A DNA stretch of 64,000 bases from Spirochaetaceae bacterium (GCA_025358255.1 JANYKC010000057.1:62001-126000); one strand, 5' to 3'; numbered from the stretch's first letter, positions 36,279 through 46,524 are shown. The notes: a model not told the origin generated them from the letters alone. Translations and numbers: made by a program.

Positions 36279-36887
36279 ATGGAAGAGATGGTTTCGTCCG
36301 ACGCCCTGGAGAAGGAAATACTCGACGATGCCCGCAAGAAGGGGGAGCGCCTTCTCAAGGAAGCCGATGCGGAAATGGGCCGCATCCGAACCGAATATCT
36401 CGAGCGCGCGCGCGCTTCGCTCGAGTCCCTCTCGAGGGATTTCGCCTCGCGCTCCGAGCGGTATCACGATGAAAACACCTCGCGCCTTCCCTTGGAAAAG
36501 GGCCGCATGAAGGCGATGTTCGTGGACCGCCTCCTGCAGAATGCCACGACCAAGTACCTCTCCTCCCTCTCGCCGGCCGAGGTGGCGGCCCTTGTCTCGG
36601 AGATGCTCGAAGGCGCCGCAGGGCTCCTGGTCGGTGCCGAGGTCAAGCTGCACTGCAAAGGCATCAGGCCCGAGGATGCAAGCTCGCTTTTCGCGAAGGC
36701 CGTTCCTGGCGCGCGCGTCACAGTGGCGACCGTGGATGACGGCCTGCCTGGCATCGGCATCGTCGTCATTTGCCCCGCCGCCAGGATGACGGTCAGGGCA
36801 ACCCTCAACCTGGTCGGGGAGCGTCTTCTCGACGAGGGCCGCGGCGAGCTCGCCCAAGCCCTGTGCGCGGAGGCGCTTGCCATATGA
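36279..36887 (+). CDS. atpE: V-type ATPase subunit E
   Basis: 202 residues. The N-terminal half is one long helix ([40 protein letters not shown]). The C-terminal half is the compact alpha/beta head that grips subunit B ([32 protein letters not shown]). It forms the stator stalk with the G-like subunit. The 3' end overlaps the subunit A start by four bases (ATGA). Confidence 0.86.
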   Translation: MEEMVSSDALEKEILDDARKKGERLLKEADAEMGRIRTEYLERARASLESLSRDFASRSERYHDENTSRLPLEKGRMKAMFVDRLLQNATTKYLSSLSPAEVAALVSEMLEGAAGLLVGAEVKLHCKGIRPEDASSLFAKAVPGARVTVATVDDGLPGIGIVVICPAARMTVRATLNLVGERLLDEGRGELAQALCAEALAI

Positions 36888-38650
36888 TCGAGGGGAAAAT
36901 CATCAGGGTCGCCGGCCCCGTCGTCCTTGCCTCCGGGCTGGGTGGTGCCGGTCTTTATGACGTCGTCGAGGTAGGCATCGCCAAGCTCGCGGGCGAGATC
37001 ATCCGCATGGACGGCTCCGGCGCCACCATCCAGGTCTATGAGGAGAACACTGGGATGGGACCCGGCGAGCCGGTGATTTCCCTTGGTCGCCCCCTGTCCG
37101 CCCTCCTCGGGCCGGGGATCATGGGATCGATCTACGACGGCATCCAGCGCCCCTTGTCCGCCCTCAAGGAAAAATCCGGGGATTTCCTCATCCCCGGAGT
37201 GAAGGGCGAGCGCCTCGACATCGAAAGGCGCTGGCACTTCGAACCTCGCCTGAAGACCGGAGACTCGGTCGCCCCAGGCACCGTCCTCGGCGTGGTCCAG
37301 GAGACCTCGGTCGTCGAGCACCGGGTCCTCGCTCCCCCGGGCATCAAGCCCGGCCTCATCAAGGACATGGTGGGCGCGGGGGACTATACGGTCCTGGACA
37401 CGATCGCCGAAACAGGCCGTGGAGAGGTCCTGAGGCTGGCGCACGAATGGCCCCTCCGCAAGCCGCGTCCGTCTCTTCGGCGCCTCCCGCCCACCGAGCC
37501 CCTCATAACCGGCCTTCGCGTCATCGATGTCCTCTTCCCCATCTCCAAGGGGGGCGCCGCCGCTGTCCCAGGCGGATTCGGAACCGGCAAGACCATGACC
37601 CAGCACGCGATCGCCAAGTGGTGCAACGCCGACATCATCGTCTATGTCGGTTGCGGCGAACGCGGCAACGAGATGACGGACGTCCTCCAGGAATTCCCGA
37701 AGCTTGTGGATCCCCGCACCGGCCGCTCCCTCATGGAGAGGACGGTCCTTATCGCCAACACCTCCAACATGCCGGTAGCGGCCCGCGAGGTATCGATCTA
37801 CACGGGCATCACCTTGGCGGAGTACTACCGGGACATGGGCTACGGGGTCGCTGTCATGGCGGATTCGACATCCCGATGGGCGGAGGCCCTCCGGGAGCTC
37901 TCCGGCCGCCTCGAGGAGATGCCCGCGGAGGAAGGCTTCCCCGCCTACCTGCCGACGCGCCTCGCGGAGTTCTATGAGCGGGGTGGCCGGGTCGACACCC
38001 TCGGCGGCGGTGAAGGATCGGTATCCATCATCGGCGCCGTCTCGCCGCCTGGCGGCGACTTCTCCGAACCGGTCACGCAGCACACCAAGCGTTTCATCCG
38101 TTGTTTCTGGGCCTTGGACCGTGACCTCGCCTATGCCCGCCACTATCCTGCCATCTCCTGGACCGATTCCTATTCCGAGTACTCCGAAGAGCTCCTGGCG
38201 TGGTGGGATGCAGTGAACCCAGATTGGAAAAACGTCAGGAAGCGCGCCCTCGAGCTCCTCAAGAAGGAGCAGAGGCTCGAGCAGATCGTGCGCCTCATCG
38301 GTCCCGACGCCCTCCCTGACGAGCAGCGCCTTGTCCTCATCACCGCGGACCTCATCAAATCCGGCTTCCTGCAGCAGTCGTCCTTCGATGACATAGACAA
38401 GTACTGCTCGCCCGAAAAGCAGGTCCTCCTCCTTCGATGCATCATGGAATTCCATCGCAGGGCCGAATCCGTCATCAAGGCCGGCGCCCCCTTGGTCAAG
38501 ATCACCTCCCTGCCCCTCAGGGAAAAGCTCTCGCGCCTGAAGAGCACCGTCCCGAATGACAGGCCCGAGGATATCCGGGCGGCCGAGCGCGAGCTTGCCG
38601 CCGTCTTCGACGACCTCGATCGCCAGTACCGCAAGGAGAGCCTCCGATGA
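36884..38650 (+). CDS. atpA: V-type ATPase catalytic subunit A
   Basis: 588 residues from the ATG that overlaps the subunit E stop. It contains the Walker A GGFGTGKT at 230-237, the catalytic region [46 protein letters not shown], and [31 protein letters not shown], all hallmark A-subunit sequences. A non-homologous insert typical of A subunits lies at about 110-190. It hydrolyses or makes ATP in the A3B3 head. It is translationally coupled to subunit B (ATGA). Confidence 0.98.
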   Translation: MIEGKIIRVAGPVVLASGLGGAGLYDVVEVGIAKLAGEIIRMDGSGATIQVYEENTGMGPGEPVISLGRPLSALLGPGIMGSIYDGIQRPLSALKEKSGDFLIPGVKGERLDIERRWHFEPRLKTGDSVAPGTVLGVVQETSVVEHRVLAPPGIKPGLIKDMVGAGDYTVLDTIAETGRGEVLRLAHEWPLRKPRPSLRRLPPTEPLITGLRVIDVLFPISKGGAAAVPGGFGTGKTMTQHAIAKWCNADIIVYVGCGERGNEMTDVLQEFPKLVDPRTGRSLMERTVLIANTSNMPVAAREVSIYTGITLAEYYRDMGYGVAVMADSTSRWAEALRELSGRLEEMPAEEGFPAYLPTRLAEFYERGGRVDTLGGGEGSVSIIGAVSPPGGDFSEPVTQHTKRFIRCFWALDRDLAYARHYPAISWTDSYSEYSEELLAWWDAVNPDWKNVRKRALELLKKEQRLEQIVRLIGPDALPDEQRLVLITADLIKSGFLQQSSFDDIDKYCSPEKQVLLLRCIMEFHRRAESVIKAGAPLVKITSLPLREKLSRLKSTVPNDRPEDIRAAERELAAVFDDLDRQYRKESLR

Positions 38651-40032
38651 GGGGAATCGAGCATCGCGGACTTACCCTTGCGGAAGGTCCCATCGTCATC
38701 GCCGAGCGCCGGGAGAACAGCACCTACGGAGAGCTTGCGGCAGTATATGGCCGCGACGGGGTCCGACGCCTCGGCAAGGTCATCGACGTCTCCGAAAAAG
38801 TCGTCGCCCTCCAGCTTTTCTCCGACAATACCGGGCTGTCCCTGGATGGCGCGGCGGTGGAATACCTTGGCCATCCCCTGGAACTGCGGGTCGGTCCCGG
38901 ACTCCTGGGTCGCGTCTTCAATGGCCTTGGCCATCCCTCCGACGGCTATCCGGAGATCATCTCCTCCGAGCGCCGCGACGTGAACGGCCAGCCCCTGAAT
39001 CCCGCGGCGCGCGTCTACCCCCGCGACTTCATTGAGACGGGGGTGTCCGCGATTGACGGCATGAACACCCTCATCCGCGGACAGAAGCTCCCGATCTTTT
39101 CCGGCAACGGCCTGCCCCATAACCGGCTCGCCGCCCAGATAGTCAGGCAGGCCAGGATACTCGCCGGCTCCGGCGACGAGCCCTTCGCCATCGTCTTCGC
39201 GGGCATGGGAATCAAGTATGACGCCGCGCGGTTCTTCATCGATTCCTTCGAGAAGTCCGGCGTCCTTTCCCGTGTCGTCATGTTCCTCTCGCTCGCCGAT
39301 GCCCCTTCCATCGAGCGGCTCGTGACGCCCCGCTCCGCCCTCACCGCGGCGGAGTACCTGGCCTATGAGCTCGGGATGCATGTCCTTGTAGTCCTCACGG
39401 ATATGACCAATTATTGCGAAGCCCTCCGCGAGGTATCAGCGGCGCGGAGCGAGGTACCCTCGAGGAAAGGTTTTCCGGGCTATCTGTATTCAGATCTCGC
39501 TTCCATCTACGAACGCGCCGGGAAGATAGAGGGCTCCAAGGGTTCAATCACCCAGATTCCCATACTCTCGATGCCGGACGATGACATCTCCCACCCCATT
39601 CCGGACCTCACGGGCTATATAACTGAAGGGCAGATCGTCCTTGAGCGCGAGCTTTTCCAGAAGTCCGTCTACCCGCCGATCGCGGGCCTCTCCTCGCTTT
39701 CCCGCCTCATGAAGGACGGCATAGGCGAGGGCATGACCAGGGAGGACCACCGCGACCTTGCGAGCCAGCTTTTCGCCGCCTATGCCCGCGTGAAAAGCGT
39801 CCGCAACCTCGCGGCTATCATCGGCGAGGAGGAGCTTTCGCCCCTCGACAAGAAGTACCTGCATTTCGGCGAGCACTTCGAGGCCGAGTACCTCGCCCAG
39901 GGCGAGTTCGAGGACAGGTCTGTCGTCCAGACCCTCGACCTCGGCTGGAGGATGCTCACCTACCTGCCCAAGGAAGAACTGCTGCGCGTCTCCCCCGCGC
40001 TGATCGAAAAATACCTTCCCAAGGAGGCCTAG
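38647..40032 (+). CDS. atpB: V-type ATPase regulatory subunit B
   Basis: 461 residues. Non-catalytic nucleotide-binding subunit: [30 protein letters not shown], where a classical GKT P-loop is replaced as usual for B subunits; [14 protein letters not shown]; and [43 protein letters not shown]. The ATGA overlap ties it to subunit A at near 1:1 translation, matching the A3B3 stoichiometry. Nothing is unusual. Confidence 0.97.
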   Translation: MRGIEHRGLTLAEGPIVIAERRENSTYGELAAVYGRDGVRRLGKVIDVSEKVVALQLFSDNTGLSLDGAAVEYLGHPLELRVGPGLLGRVFNGLGHPSDGYPEIISSERRDVNGQPLNPAARVYPRDFIETGVSAIDGMNTLIRGQKLPIFSGNGLPHNRLAAQIVRQARILAGSGDEPFAIVFAGMGIKYDAARFFIDSFEKSGVLSRVVMFLSLADAPSIERLVTPRSALTAAEYLAYELGMHVLVVLTDMTNYCEALREVSAARSEVPSRKGFPGYLYSDLASIYERAGKIEGSKGSITQIPILSMPDDDISHPIPDLTGYITEGQIVLERELFQKSVYPPIAGLSSLSRLMKDGIGEGMTREDHRDLASQLFAAYARVKSVRNLAAIIGEEELSPLDKKYLHFGEHFEAEYLAQGEFEDRSVVQTLDLGWRMLTYLPKEELLRVSPALIEKYLPKEA

Positions 40033-40038
40033 ACCAAG

Positions 40039-40671
40039 GTGAGCGTGCAAAACATCGCGCCGACGAAGTCCAACCTCATCCGCGAGAAGGAAAGGCTGTC
40101 TCTGGCCCTCGAGGGCTACGACCTGCTTGAACGGAAGCGGGAAATCCTTGTGATGGAGCTCATGAAGCGGGTGGACGAGGTCAAGATCCTCGAGAGGGAA
40201 ATCGAAAAACGCTGTTCCACCGCGTATCCGGCCATGCGGCGGATGCTGCTCTCCGTGGGCAGGGAGCGCGCCATGAAGCTCGGGGATGGCATCGACCTTG
40301 ATTTCCAGGCGCATGAGCGGAGGGTCGTCGTGGCCGGCATGAGCGTGCCTTCCCTGGAAGCCCAGGTCCCACCGCGCAAGCTGCCGTATTCCTTCGTAAA
40401 TTCGTTTGCAGACTCGGACAGGACCATGCTAGAGTTCCTGGAGTTGCTTGCCCTGATCGCTGCCATGGCCGGACTCCGAAGCGTCGTCTGGCGGCTGGCC
40501 AAGGAGCTGAAGAAGACCCAGCGGCGGGTCAACGCGCTGGAAAAGATGGTTATTCCCGAATCGAAGGCGCGCAGGCATTTTATCGAGGCCGCACTCGAGG
40601 AAAGGGAACGGGAGTTCCTTTTCACGGGGAAATTGCTCAAAGCCAGAAGGCTTCGGAAGGACGAGCCATGA
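40039..40671 (+). CDS. atpD: V-type ATPase subunit D
   Basis: 210 residues from GTG 40039, 12 bases after a GGAGG. It starts with the family pattern NIAPTKSNLIREKERLSLALEGYDLLERKREILVMEL and ends with KKTQRRVNALEKMVIPESKARRHFIEAALEEREREFLF, the two antiparallel helices of the rotating central axle. A hydrophobic patch near 130-150 (FLELLALIAAMAGL) is longer than I expect. The stop overlaps the Usp start by four bases. Confidence 0.94.
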   Translation: MSVQNIAPTKSNLIREKERLSLALEGYDLLERKREILVMELMKRVDEVKILEREIEKRCSTAYPAMRRMLLSVGRERAMKLGDGIDLDFQAHERRVVVAGMSVPSLEAQVPPRKLPYSFVNSFADSDRTMLEFLELLALIAAMAGLRSVVWRLAKELKKTQRRVNALEKMVIPESKARRHFIEAALEEREREFLFTGKLLKARRLRKDEP

Positions 40672-41150
40672 AGGGTCCACTTTCCAAAGTACTCGTCGTC
40701 ATCAACGGATCGGAGTCGTCGATCGCCGCGGCCAAACTTGCCATGAGCTTCGGACGTGCCTACGGGAGCGCCGTGGTCGCGGTCTATGTCGTGGACACCG
40801 CGACCATCAGGCAATTGGCCTTGTCCCGGATCTTCGTGCCCGACGAAAGCCGCGAGTACGAGGATAGCCTCGAGGAATCGGGACGTCGACTCCTTGCCTT
40901 CGTCAAGGAGATGGGCAGTGCGGTAAAGGTGCCGGTGGAGACCATTTTGAGAAAGGGCTCGATCGGCGGCGAAGTGATCGCATGCGCCGAGGAGATCGAT
41001 GCCGACTGCATCCTGCTCGGCCAGGCCGAGCATAGCTCGCAGTTCCGCGGCGTGCACCTTGAGGTGTACATGGAAATCACGCGTAACGCGTCCTGCTCAG
41101 TCCTCATCGTCAAGGGCAAGCAGGCAGAGCAGAACTACCGGGCCCTTTGA
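40668..41150 (+). CDS. Universal stress protein (UspA family)
   Basis: 160 residues. The Usp fold is evident: KVLVVINGSESSIAAAKLAMSFG, AYGSAVVAVYVVDT, then GGEVIACAEEIDADCILLGQ and RNASCSVLIVKG. The ATP-binding G-2x-G-9x-G(S/T) motif is not clearly present (LGQAEHSSQFRGVHLE), so it may belong to the non-nucleotide-binding branch. It overlaps subunit D by four bases, so a stress protein is made from the ATPase message. Confidence 0.83.
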   Translation: MKGPLSKVLVVINGSESSIAAAKLAMSFGRAYGSAVVAVYVVDTATIRQLALSRIFVPDESREYEDSLEESGRRLLAFVKEMGSAVKVPVETILRKGSIGGEVIACAEEIDADCILLGQAEHSSQFRGVHLEVYMEITRNASCSVLIVKGKQAEQNYRAL

Positions 41151-41179
41151 ATCGAGCCCGGCCAAAGAGCGGAGGATAG

Positions 41180-41590
41180 ATGCGCGTCGCCCTTGTCTTC
41201 GTCCCTGCGGGAAATCCCCGGCGTCTGTGCGCCATCTCCGAGGCCATGAGCCGGGTGCTCGAGTCGAAGGGCCACCGGGTGGAGATCCTTGAGTCGCGCT
41301 CCGACAGCGCTCGCCTAGCCGGTTTTGACTTCATCATGATCGGATCCGAGCCCGTCGGCCTGGGGAAACTTCCTCCCCGGGTAGGAGGGTTCCTGAAGCA
41401 GGGAAGCGCACTTTCCGGCAAGCGCTGCTTCGCCTTTGTCAGGGCTTCCGGATTCCTCGCGACCAAGGCCCTGTCACGCCTCATGGCGGCCATGGAAGGC
41501 GAGGGGATGCGCGTCGTCTATTCTGAGATCCTCCGCAATGTCGAGGATGCCAAGGCGGCCGCGGCCGCGGTCCCCGTGGAGAGGGCCTAG
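41180..41590 (+). CDS. Flavodoxin-like protein
   Basis: 136 residues. The pattern is a short flavodoxin fold: MRVALVFVPAGNPRRLCAISEAM, VEILESRSDSARLAGFDFIMIGSEP, GKRCFAFVRASGFLATKALSRLM, MEGEGMRVVYSEIL. The phosphate-binding loop that normally reads T-x-T-G-N-T is replaced by VPAGNPRR, so FMN binding is uncertain. The start ATG 41180 has GGAGG upstream, and it lies 29 bases after usp. The function is unknown. Confidence 0.65.
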   Translation: MRVALVFVPAGNPRRLCAISEAMSRVLESKGHRVEILESRSDSARLAGFDFIMIGSEPVGLGKLPPRVGGFLKQGSALSGKRCFAFVRASGFLATKALSRLMAAMEGEGMRVVYSEILRNVEDAKAAAAAVPVERA

Positions 41591-41594
41591 GCGC

Positions 41595-42410
41595 GTGGAA
41601 AGTCATTACGACGTCCTGGGGATCTCGCCGGATGCGAGCCCCCAGGAGCTCAAAAGCGCTTTCCGAAAGCAGGCGAAAAGGCTTCATCCAGACTTGGCCC
41701 CCGGCAGGAAAGGGGAAGCGGTCCGATCGCGGGATGCCGCCATGCGCCATCTCCTCGAAGCCTACCGGATGCTCTCCGATCCGGAGCGGCGTCACGCCTA
41801 TGACCGGTCCCAGAGGCGCCGAGCCGCGGAGGAAGGCGGCTTCGACTATCACCGCTTCCTCAAGGCCCGCCCCGACGATCCGGCAAGCATGGCCAAACTC
41901 GTGGTATACGACCTGCTCCATGACCTCGACGACGAGGCCATCGAGGTTTTCGAGCGCTCGAAATGCTTCGAGGATTTCAGGCTTGAACGATGGCTCGAGC
42001 GCGGGGAGGCCATGGATGCCGAATTCTGCCTGGCGGAGGAATACGAGCGGCGCGGACGATGGCTAAAGGCCTATACCCTCTACAAGCGCCTCATCGTCAT
42101 GGAGATCGAAAAACCCTGCTTCAGGTATTTTTTCGACGTGGTCCTCCTTAATTTCAGGACCCTTCTTCTCCAACGGCTGCCCAAGGTCCTTGACGAGGAA
42201 GACTATATCGACCGCCTGGACGAGGCTATAGGCCTCGGCCTGCCTAACCGCGACGCTGCCCAGCTCTTGAGGAAGAAGGCGGAAGTGCATTTGCGCCGGC
42301 GCGAAACTTCACTTGCCATCGAATCCCTCCATCGCGCCGCTGAACGGGAACCCCGTCTTGCCGGCCTCGCGGCCTTGAGAAGGAGGGCCGGCATCGGCTT
42401 GATGAACTAG
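41595..42410 (+). CDS. J-domain protein with TPR-like C-terminal region
   Basis: 271 residues from GTG 41595. The N-terminal J domain (1-70) has HYDVLGISPDASPQELKSAFRKQAKRLHPDLAPG, with the HPD tripeptide needed to stimulate DnaK ATPase, and AYRMLSDPERRHAYD. No Gly/Phe or zinc-finger region follows, so this is a class III J-protein. Residues 95-260 are helical hairpins similar to TPRs (AEEYERRGRWLKAYTLYKRL, RRRETSLAIESLHRAAERE), possibly client-binding. It lies 4 bases after the flavodoxin-like gene. Confidence 0.87.
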   Translation: MESHYDVLGISPDASPQELKSAFRKQAKRLHPDLAPGRKGEAVRSRDAAMRHLLEAYRMLSDPERRHAYDRSQRRRAAEEGGFDYHRFLKARPDDPASMAKLVVYDLLHDLDDEAIEVFERSKCFEDFRLERWLERGEAMDAEFCLAEEYERRGRWLKAYTLYKRLIVMEIEKPCFRYFFDVVLLNFRTLLLQRLPKVLDEEDYIDRLDEAIGLGLPNRDAAQLLRKKAEVHLRRRETSLAIESLHRAAEREPRLAGLAALRRRAGIGLMN

Positions 42411-42550
42411 GCGACGAAGGCTCGACGAGCCGGGCGGCGAAGGCCATGTCCTTGTTCAAATGCGTTTTTTCCATTACCTTACGTTGGCTGGCTTGTTTGC
42501 CTGTGGTGTTGCCTGTCCCTTTCCCACATAGATCATGAGGTAGGTACCGA

Positions 42551-43582
42551 ATGAAGCGCTCCATCCTTGCCGTATTGCTTGGCGTCATTGCGGTCTCGGC
42601 CGTTTTCGCCCAGACCCCGATCGACAAGCCCGCGGCGACCATAAAGCTTGTCCGTTCGGAAGTCATTTCCGTCCGCCAGCTCAAGGCCGATATCGAGAAG
42701 ATCGAAGCCTCCCTCGGCAAGAAATTATCCACCGAGCAAAGGCGCCAGCTCCTGGACGGCAAGATAGACAGCCAGCTCTTCCTCCAGTATTGCGAACGGG
42801 AAAAGATCGTAGTCTCGGATTCGGAGGTCACGGCTGCCTTGACCCAGATGCGCCAGCAGCTCGGCACCGGCGCGGACGACGCGAAGCTCGAAATCGCCCT
42901 GCGCAGCCAGGGAGTGCTTCTTGACGCCAAGAGCTATGCCAAGCAGCAACTCCTCCTGTCCAGCTACCTGAAAAGCAGGAAGGCCGAGGACCTCAAGGCG
43001 ATCAAGGATCCGACTTCCGATGAGATCCTCAAGGCCTACGAGCTCTACAAGTCACAGCTCGTGCGTCCCGACACCATCCGCGCCTCGGTCCTCTATGTCG
43101 ACTTCCGCGCCATGAGCGCGGAGGACAAGAAGAAAAGCGCGGATGCCTTGCGCCAGGTGGCTTCCCAGATCAAGAGCAGCCCCTCCAAGTTCGACGAGTT
43201 CCTCCTGCGCGCGGCCGATCCTGGCTCCCTCTATAAATCCTCATCCAACTTCTACGTGGAAAAGACACCCCAGGCGGTCACCGTCTATGGAAGCCTCTTC
43301 GTCGACCAGGCCTTCAAGATGAAGGCCGGAGAGGTGAGCGAGATCCTGGAAAATGAAGCCGGAATCCAGATCGTGAGGGTCAACGAGGTCCTCCCCCAGA
43401 AACTCCTCTCCCTCACCGATCCCCTTCCGGGCAACCCGAACGCGACTGTCCAGGACTATCTCCGTTACCAACTTGGCAACCAGAAGCAGGGCGCGGTGCT
43501 CGAGAAGATCCAGTCCGAACTCCATGATGCCCTCCGCAAGGAAGGCTCTGTGAAGGTTTTCGAAGAGAATCTGAACTTCTAA
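42551..43582 (+). CDS. Exported SurA-like peptidyl-prolyl isomerase/chaperone
   Basis: 343 residues with a signal peptide (MKRSILAVLLGVIAVSAVFAQ). The first half is the SurA-N helical module: LRQ..IDSQLFLQYCEREKIVVSDSEVTAALTQMR. The second half is a PpiC-like parvulin domain (PDTIRASVLYVDFRAM, SLFVDQAFKMKAGEVSEILENEAGIQIVRVNEVLPQK). It probably folds outer-membrane proteins in the periplasm. Prolyl isomerase activity is uncertain because parvulin active-site residues are weakly conserved. A 140-base region without a gene precedes it. Confidence 0.8.
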   Translation: MKRSILAVLLGVIAVSAVFAQTPIDKPAATIKLVRSEVISVRQLKADIEKIEASLGKKLSTEQRRQLLDGKIDSQLFLQYCEREKIVVSDSEVTAALTQMRQQLGTGADDAKLEIALRSQGVLLDAKSYAKQQLLLSSYLKSRKAEDLKAIKDPTSDEILKAYELYKSQLVRPDTIRASVLYVDFRAMSAEDKKKSADALRQVASQIKSSPSKFDEFLLRAADPGSLYKSSSNFYVEKTPQAVTVYGSLFVDQAFKMKAGEVSEILENEAGIQIVRVNEVLPQKLLSLTDPLPGNPNATVQDYLRYQLGNQKQGAVLEKIQSELHDALRKEGSVKVFEENLNF

Positions 43583-43595
43583 GAGGCAAAGGGCC

Positions 43596-44018
43596 ATGGC
43601 ATCGAGACGAAAGGCTCGCATCCTCGCATTCCAGGCCCTCTATGCCTGGGATGCCTCCGGGACTCCGGTCGGTGAACTTCTCGCATTCGGCTGGGTCGAC
43701 GACGACAAGCGGGCCATCCTCGACGAGGAACTCAAGGTCTTTGCCCGTCTCCTCATGGCCGGCACTATCGAGAATATCGCCGCGGTGGATGAGGCCATTA
43801 CGAGCCATCTCCAGAACTGGACCTTCGAACGTCTCAAGAAAGTAGACCTGGCCATCCTTCGCATAGGCGCGTATTCCCTCCTTTTCCAGCGTGACATCCC
43901 GGCCCAGATCACGATCGACGAGGCCATAGAGATCGCCAAGGAATACGGGTCGGAGGATTCCTACCGCTTCATCAACGGAGTGCTCGATGGCATCTGGAAG
44001 GCCGCTGAAGCGCGCTAG
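43596..44018 (+). CDS. nusB: Transcription antitermination factor NusB
   Basis: 140 residues, the standard NusB size, all helical. Conserved features: RRKARILAFQALYAWD at the N-terminus, then FERLKKVDLAILRIGAYSLLF and PAQITIDEAIEIAKEYGSEDSYRFINGVLDGI. It binds boxA RNA with S10 in rRNA antitermination. It lies 13 bases after the SurA-like gene, and its final 32 bases overlap the TPR lipoprotein start. Confidence 0.95.
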   Translation: MASRRKARILAFQALYAWDASGTPVGELLAFGWVDDDKRAILDEELKVFARLLMAGTIENIAAVDEAITSHLQNWTFERLKKVDLAILRIGAYSLLFQRDIPAQITIDEAIEIAKEYGSEDSYRFINGVLDGIWKAAEAR

Positions 44019-45639
44019 TCTCGCCCTCCTCCTTTGCGTTGGCCTGGCCACGCTGTGCCTGGGCTGCGGTTCGGGCAGCTCGGCGTTTTCAGGCTATCGG
44101 CGCCAGCTCGATGTCGCCCTGAAAATCCTGGACGCCAAGCCGGACCGCGACAGGATTTTCGCGCAGGCGATGAAGGTGGCCAGGACCCCTGCCGAGTGGC
44201 TTTCCCTCCTGTCCAGGGCGAGGCAAGCGCGCTACCTCGGGGACGAGGGACGCTACGAGGCAGTGGCATCCAAGGCCGTCGCCATGGAGCCAAAAAGCCG
44301 CGATGTCGCCAGGGCTGCCGCCGATGCCTGGCTGTCCGCAGGCAAGCCGGAGAAGGTGCTTGAGCTTTTCCAGGAAAGGCTTTCGGCCGAGGACGAGCCT
44401 GGGCTTTGGGCCCTCGCAGTCGTCCTGGCCGCGAGGAGATCCCTCCTTCCGCCCGCGCTGGAACGCCCCGCAACCTTCGAACGGCTCGCCACCATACTTC
44501 ACGAGCCGCATTTCTATGTGGATGCCGGGCTCCTTTCGCTCGAATCAGGCGACTTCCTTGGAGCCTCGTCCTGGTTCAGGTCGGCTCTTGCCGCGGGGGT
44601 TGCGCTCCCTCCTGAACTCATGTGGGATGCCGGCCTTGTCCAGGCATTGGCCACCAAGGAAGACGCCGGGGCAGGCAGCCGCGAGCTAAGGCTCATGGGC
44701 GACGCATCGTGGATGGAAGGTGACATCGCCAAGGCCGCCCTTCGCTGGACCCGGGCAATCAAGCTCGATCCCCGCGGTTCCTGGCGCAGCTATGCATCCT
44801 TGGCCGCCCTCGCGGGGGAAGGCCGGGCCAAGGCCGAGGGCTACACCGACCTCAGTTTCCTCTCTATCGGGAAAAAAGGCGCGGCAATGCCCGTCGGGCG
44901 CAACGTCCAGGAGGCACCTCCCTCCGCCATCGGTGATCCTGTGCCCATGAAGGGCTACGCGGCCATGATCGCGGCCTTCCCTGGCGCGAGCGGCGCCCGG
45001 ACTGCCTATGCGGCTGCCTTGGTGCGCGCGGGAAGGAAGGCCGAGGCGGCGACCTGGCTCGCCGTTCCGGAAAGCGAGCGCGCTTCGGCTCCGGCGCGGG
45101 ATCTCGTTTCCCGCCTCACCGTAGGCGCGGACATCTGGCCGGAAAAGCGCCTTGTCTCCGAGGCGATACGCCTCGTCAACGAGAGGCCTGGGGATGGCGA
45201 CGCCTTTTCGGCCGTCATGGACATCCTCCTCGGGCGCGAGGACCATGCGGACTTCCTTGTCCTCGAGGGGAGCCGGGAGGGTGCCGGGCTTTCCTGGCCG
45301 CGCAAGGACTTCCATGCCGCCTGCGCGGCCTTGCTGCGCGGTGACCTTGCCAAGGCGGAGGAGTGTTTCGGGATCGCGAGGGCCGGGGGTGGGGATGGTC
45401 CCTACGCCCTCTTCGCCCTGGGCATCCTCGCGGAAGGCCGTGGCGGCGAGGCCGCACGCGTGGACATGGAGGAAGCGCTGGCCAAGGCCACGACCCCTCG
45501 CGAGCGTTGCGCGATATATAAAGAACTAGGAAGGATCGCGGCAAGCCGCGGAGATGGGACCAGGGCGCGGGACGCATGGAAGGCCGCGAGCCTGGCCGAT
45601 CCCCAGGATGCCGAGGCCGCGAGCATGGCCAGGCGATAG
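43987..45639 (+). CDS. TPR-rich lipoprotein
   Basis: 550 residues. The signal peptide ends in L-G-C with Cys27 (LATLCLGCGSG). The mature part is made of degenerate TPR-type helical pairs (YEAVASKAVAMEPKSRDVARAAADAWLSAGKPEKVLELFQERL; AEECFGIARAGGGDGPYALFALGILAEGRGG; AIYKELGRIAASRGDGTRARDAWKAASLADP). It is probably a periplasmic scaffold on a membrane anchor. The start ATG 43987 overlaps nusB by 32 bases, longer than other overlaps here, but the lipobox supports it. Confidence 0.78.
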   Translation: MASGRPLKRASLALLLCVGLATLCLGCGSGSSAFSGYRRQLDVALKILDAKPDRDRIFAQAMKVARTPAEWLSLLSRARQARYLGDEGRYEAVASKAVAMEPKSRDVARAAADAWLSAGKPEKVLELFQERLSAEDEPGLWALAVVLAARRSLLPPALERPATFERLATILHEPHFYVDAGLLSLESGDFLGASSWFRSALAAGVALPPELMWDAGLVQALATKEDAGAGSRELRLMGDASWMEGDIAKAALRWTRAIKLDPRGSWRSYASLAALAGEGRAKAEGYTDLSFLSIGKKGAAMPVGRNVQEAPPSAIGDPVPMKGYAAMIAAFPGASGARTAYAAALVRAGRKAEAATWLAVPESERASAPARDLVSRLTVGADIWPEKRLVSEAIRLVNERPGDGDAFSAVMDILLGREDHADFLVLEGSREGAGLSWPRKDFHAACAALLRGDLAKAEECFGIARAGGGDGPYALFALGILAEGRGGEAARVDMEEALAKATTPRERCAIYKELGRIAASRGDGTRARDAWKAASLADPQDAEAASMARR

Positions 45640-45655
45640 CAGGACGGGAGGAACC

Positions 45656-46417
45656 ATGATACGTCTCAAAAACCAGGCTGAAATCGACCGGATACGCGAA
45701 TCCTGCCGCATGCTCTCGGGCTGTTTCGCGGAGCTCGTGCCCTTGGTCAAGCCAGGCGTGACGACAGGGCAGCTCGATGAGGCCGCGCGCTCATACATCG
45801 TGTCCCATGGCGGGAAACCCGCCTTCCTCGGTTATGACGGATATCCGGCAAGCCTCTGCGTCTCCCCGAACGAAGTCGTGATCCACGGCATACCCGGGGA
45901 CCGCCGCCTCGTGGACGGGGATATCGTGGGCCTCGATTGCGGCATCGACCTCGGGGGTTATTATTCGGACGCGGCCATCACCTTGCCGGTCGGAAAGCTG
46001 TCCGCGGAGATGGACAAGCTCCTCAGGGTCACCCGGGAATGCCTTGAACGCGCCATCGCCGCCGTCAAGCCGGGCGGGAGGATCCACGACATCTCCCGGG
46101 CCGTGTATGGCCACGCGTTGGCAAATGGGTATGGGGTCGTGCGGCAGTATTGCGGACATGGGGTTGGGCTGGCGCCCCACGAGGATCCGCAGATCCCTAA
46201 CTATGTGAGCCCGGGCCCTAATCCCCGCATCGCCCCGGGAATGGTCTTCGCGCTCGAGCCGATGATCAACCTCGGCAAAGGCGATGTGCGCCTCCTTGAC
46301 GATGGCTGGACCGTGGTGACCATCGACAGGAAAGCTTCCGCGCATTACGAGCATACCTTGGCCGTCCTTCCCGACGGCAGCGTGGAGGTCCTCACCTCGT
46401 GGACCTGGCCCTACTGA
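45656..46417 (+). CDS. map: Methionine aminopeptidase, type I
   Basis: 253 residues. It removes N-terminal Met from new proteins. The five metal ligands are all in place: Asp in VGLDCGIDLGG, Asp in YYSDAAITL, His in GHGVGLAPHEDPQIPNY, Glu in ALEPM, Glu in HYEHTLAVL. GGGAGG precedes ATG 45656. There is no N-terminal zinc-finger extension, so it is the type Ia form. It lies 16 bases after the TPR lipoprotein. Confidence 0.96.
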   Translation: MIRLKNQAEIDRIRESCRMLSGCFAELVPLVKPGVTTGQLDEAARSYIVSHGGKPAFLGYDGYPASLCVSPNEVVIHGIPGDRRLVDGDIVGLDCGIDLGGYYSDAAITLPVGKLSAEMDKLLRVTRECLERAIAAVKPGGRIHDISRAVYGHALANGYGVVRQYCGHGVGLAPHEDPQIPNYVSPGPNPRIAPGMVFALEPMINLGKGDVRLLDDGWTVVTIDRKASAHYEHTLAVLPDGSVEVLTSWTWPY

Positions 46418-46497
46418 CCTTCTCCTGGAGGGATCCCGCGACGGCCCCGCCCCTTCGCCCGATGCGTAACCTTCAGGCTGTCCTGTAGTTTTAATGA

Positions 46498-46512
46498 TAC
46501 CAACATTTGGTA
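46498..46512 (+). repeat. Perfect inverted repeat TACCAA-CAT-TTGGTA before the htrA ribosome site
   Basis: TACCAA (46498-46503) and TTGGTA (46507-46512), two bases before the AAGGAG of htrA. It could be an operator or a leader hairpin controlling access to the ribosome site. Confidence 0.4.
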
Positions 46513-46524
46513 GAAGGAGTGTTT

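Noticed and set aside
36770-36883. N-terminal extension of V-ATPase subunit A
   Set aside because: It lies within the subunit E gene; the conserved A-subunit start and ATGA overlap are at 36884.
36464-38455. Long open frame antisense to the V-ATPase A and E genes (about 660 codons)
   Set aside because: It mirrors strongly conserved sense coding sequence, has no domain, and such frames are common in high-G+C DNA.
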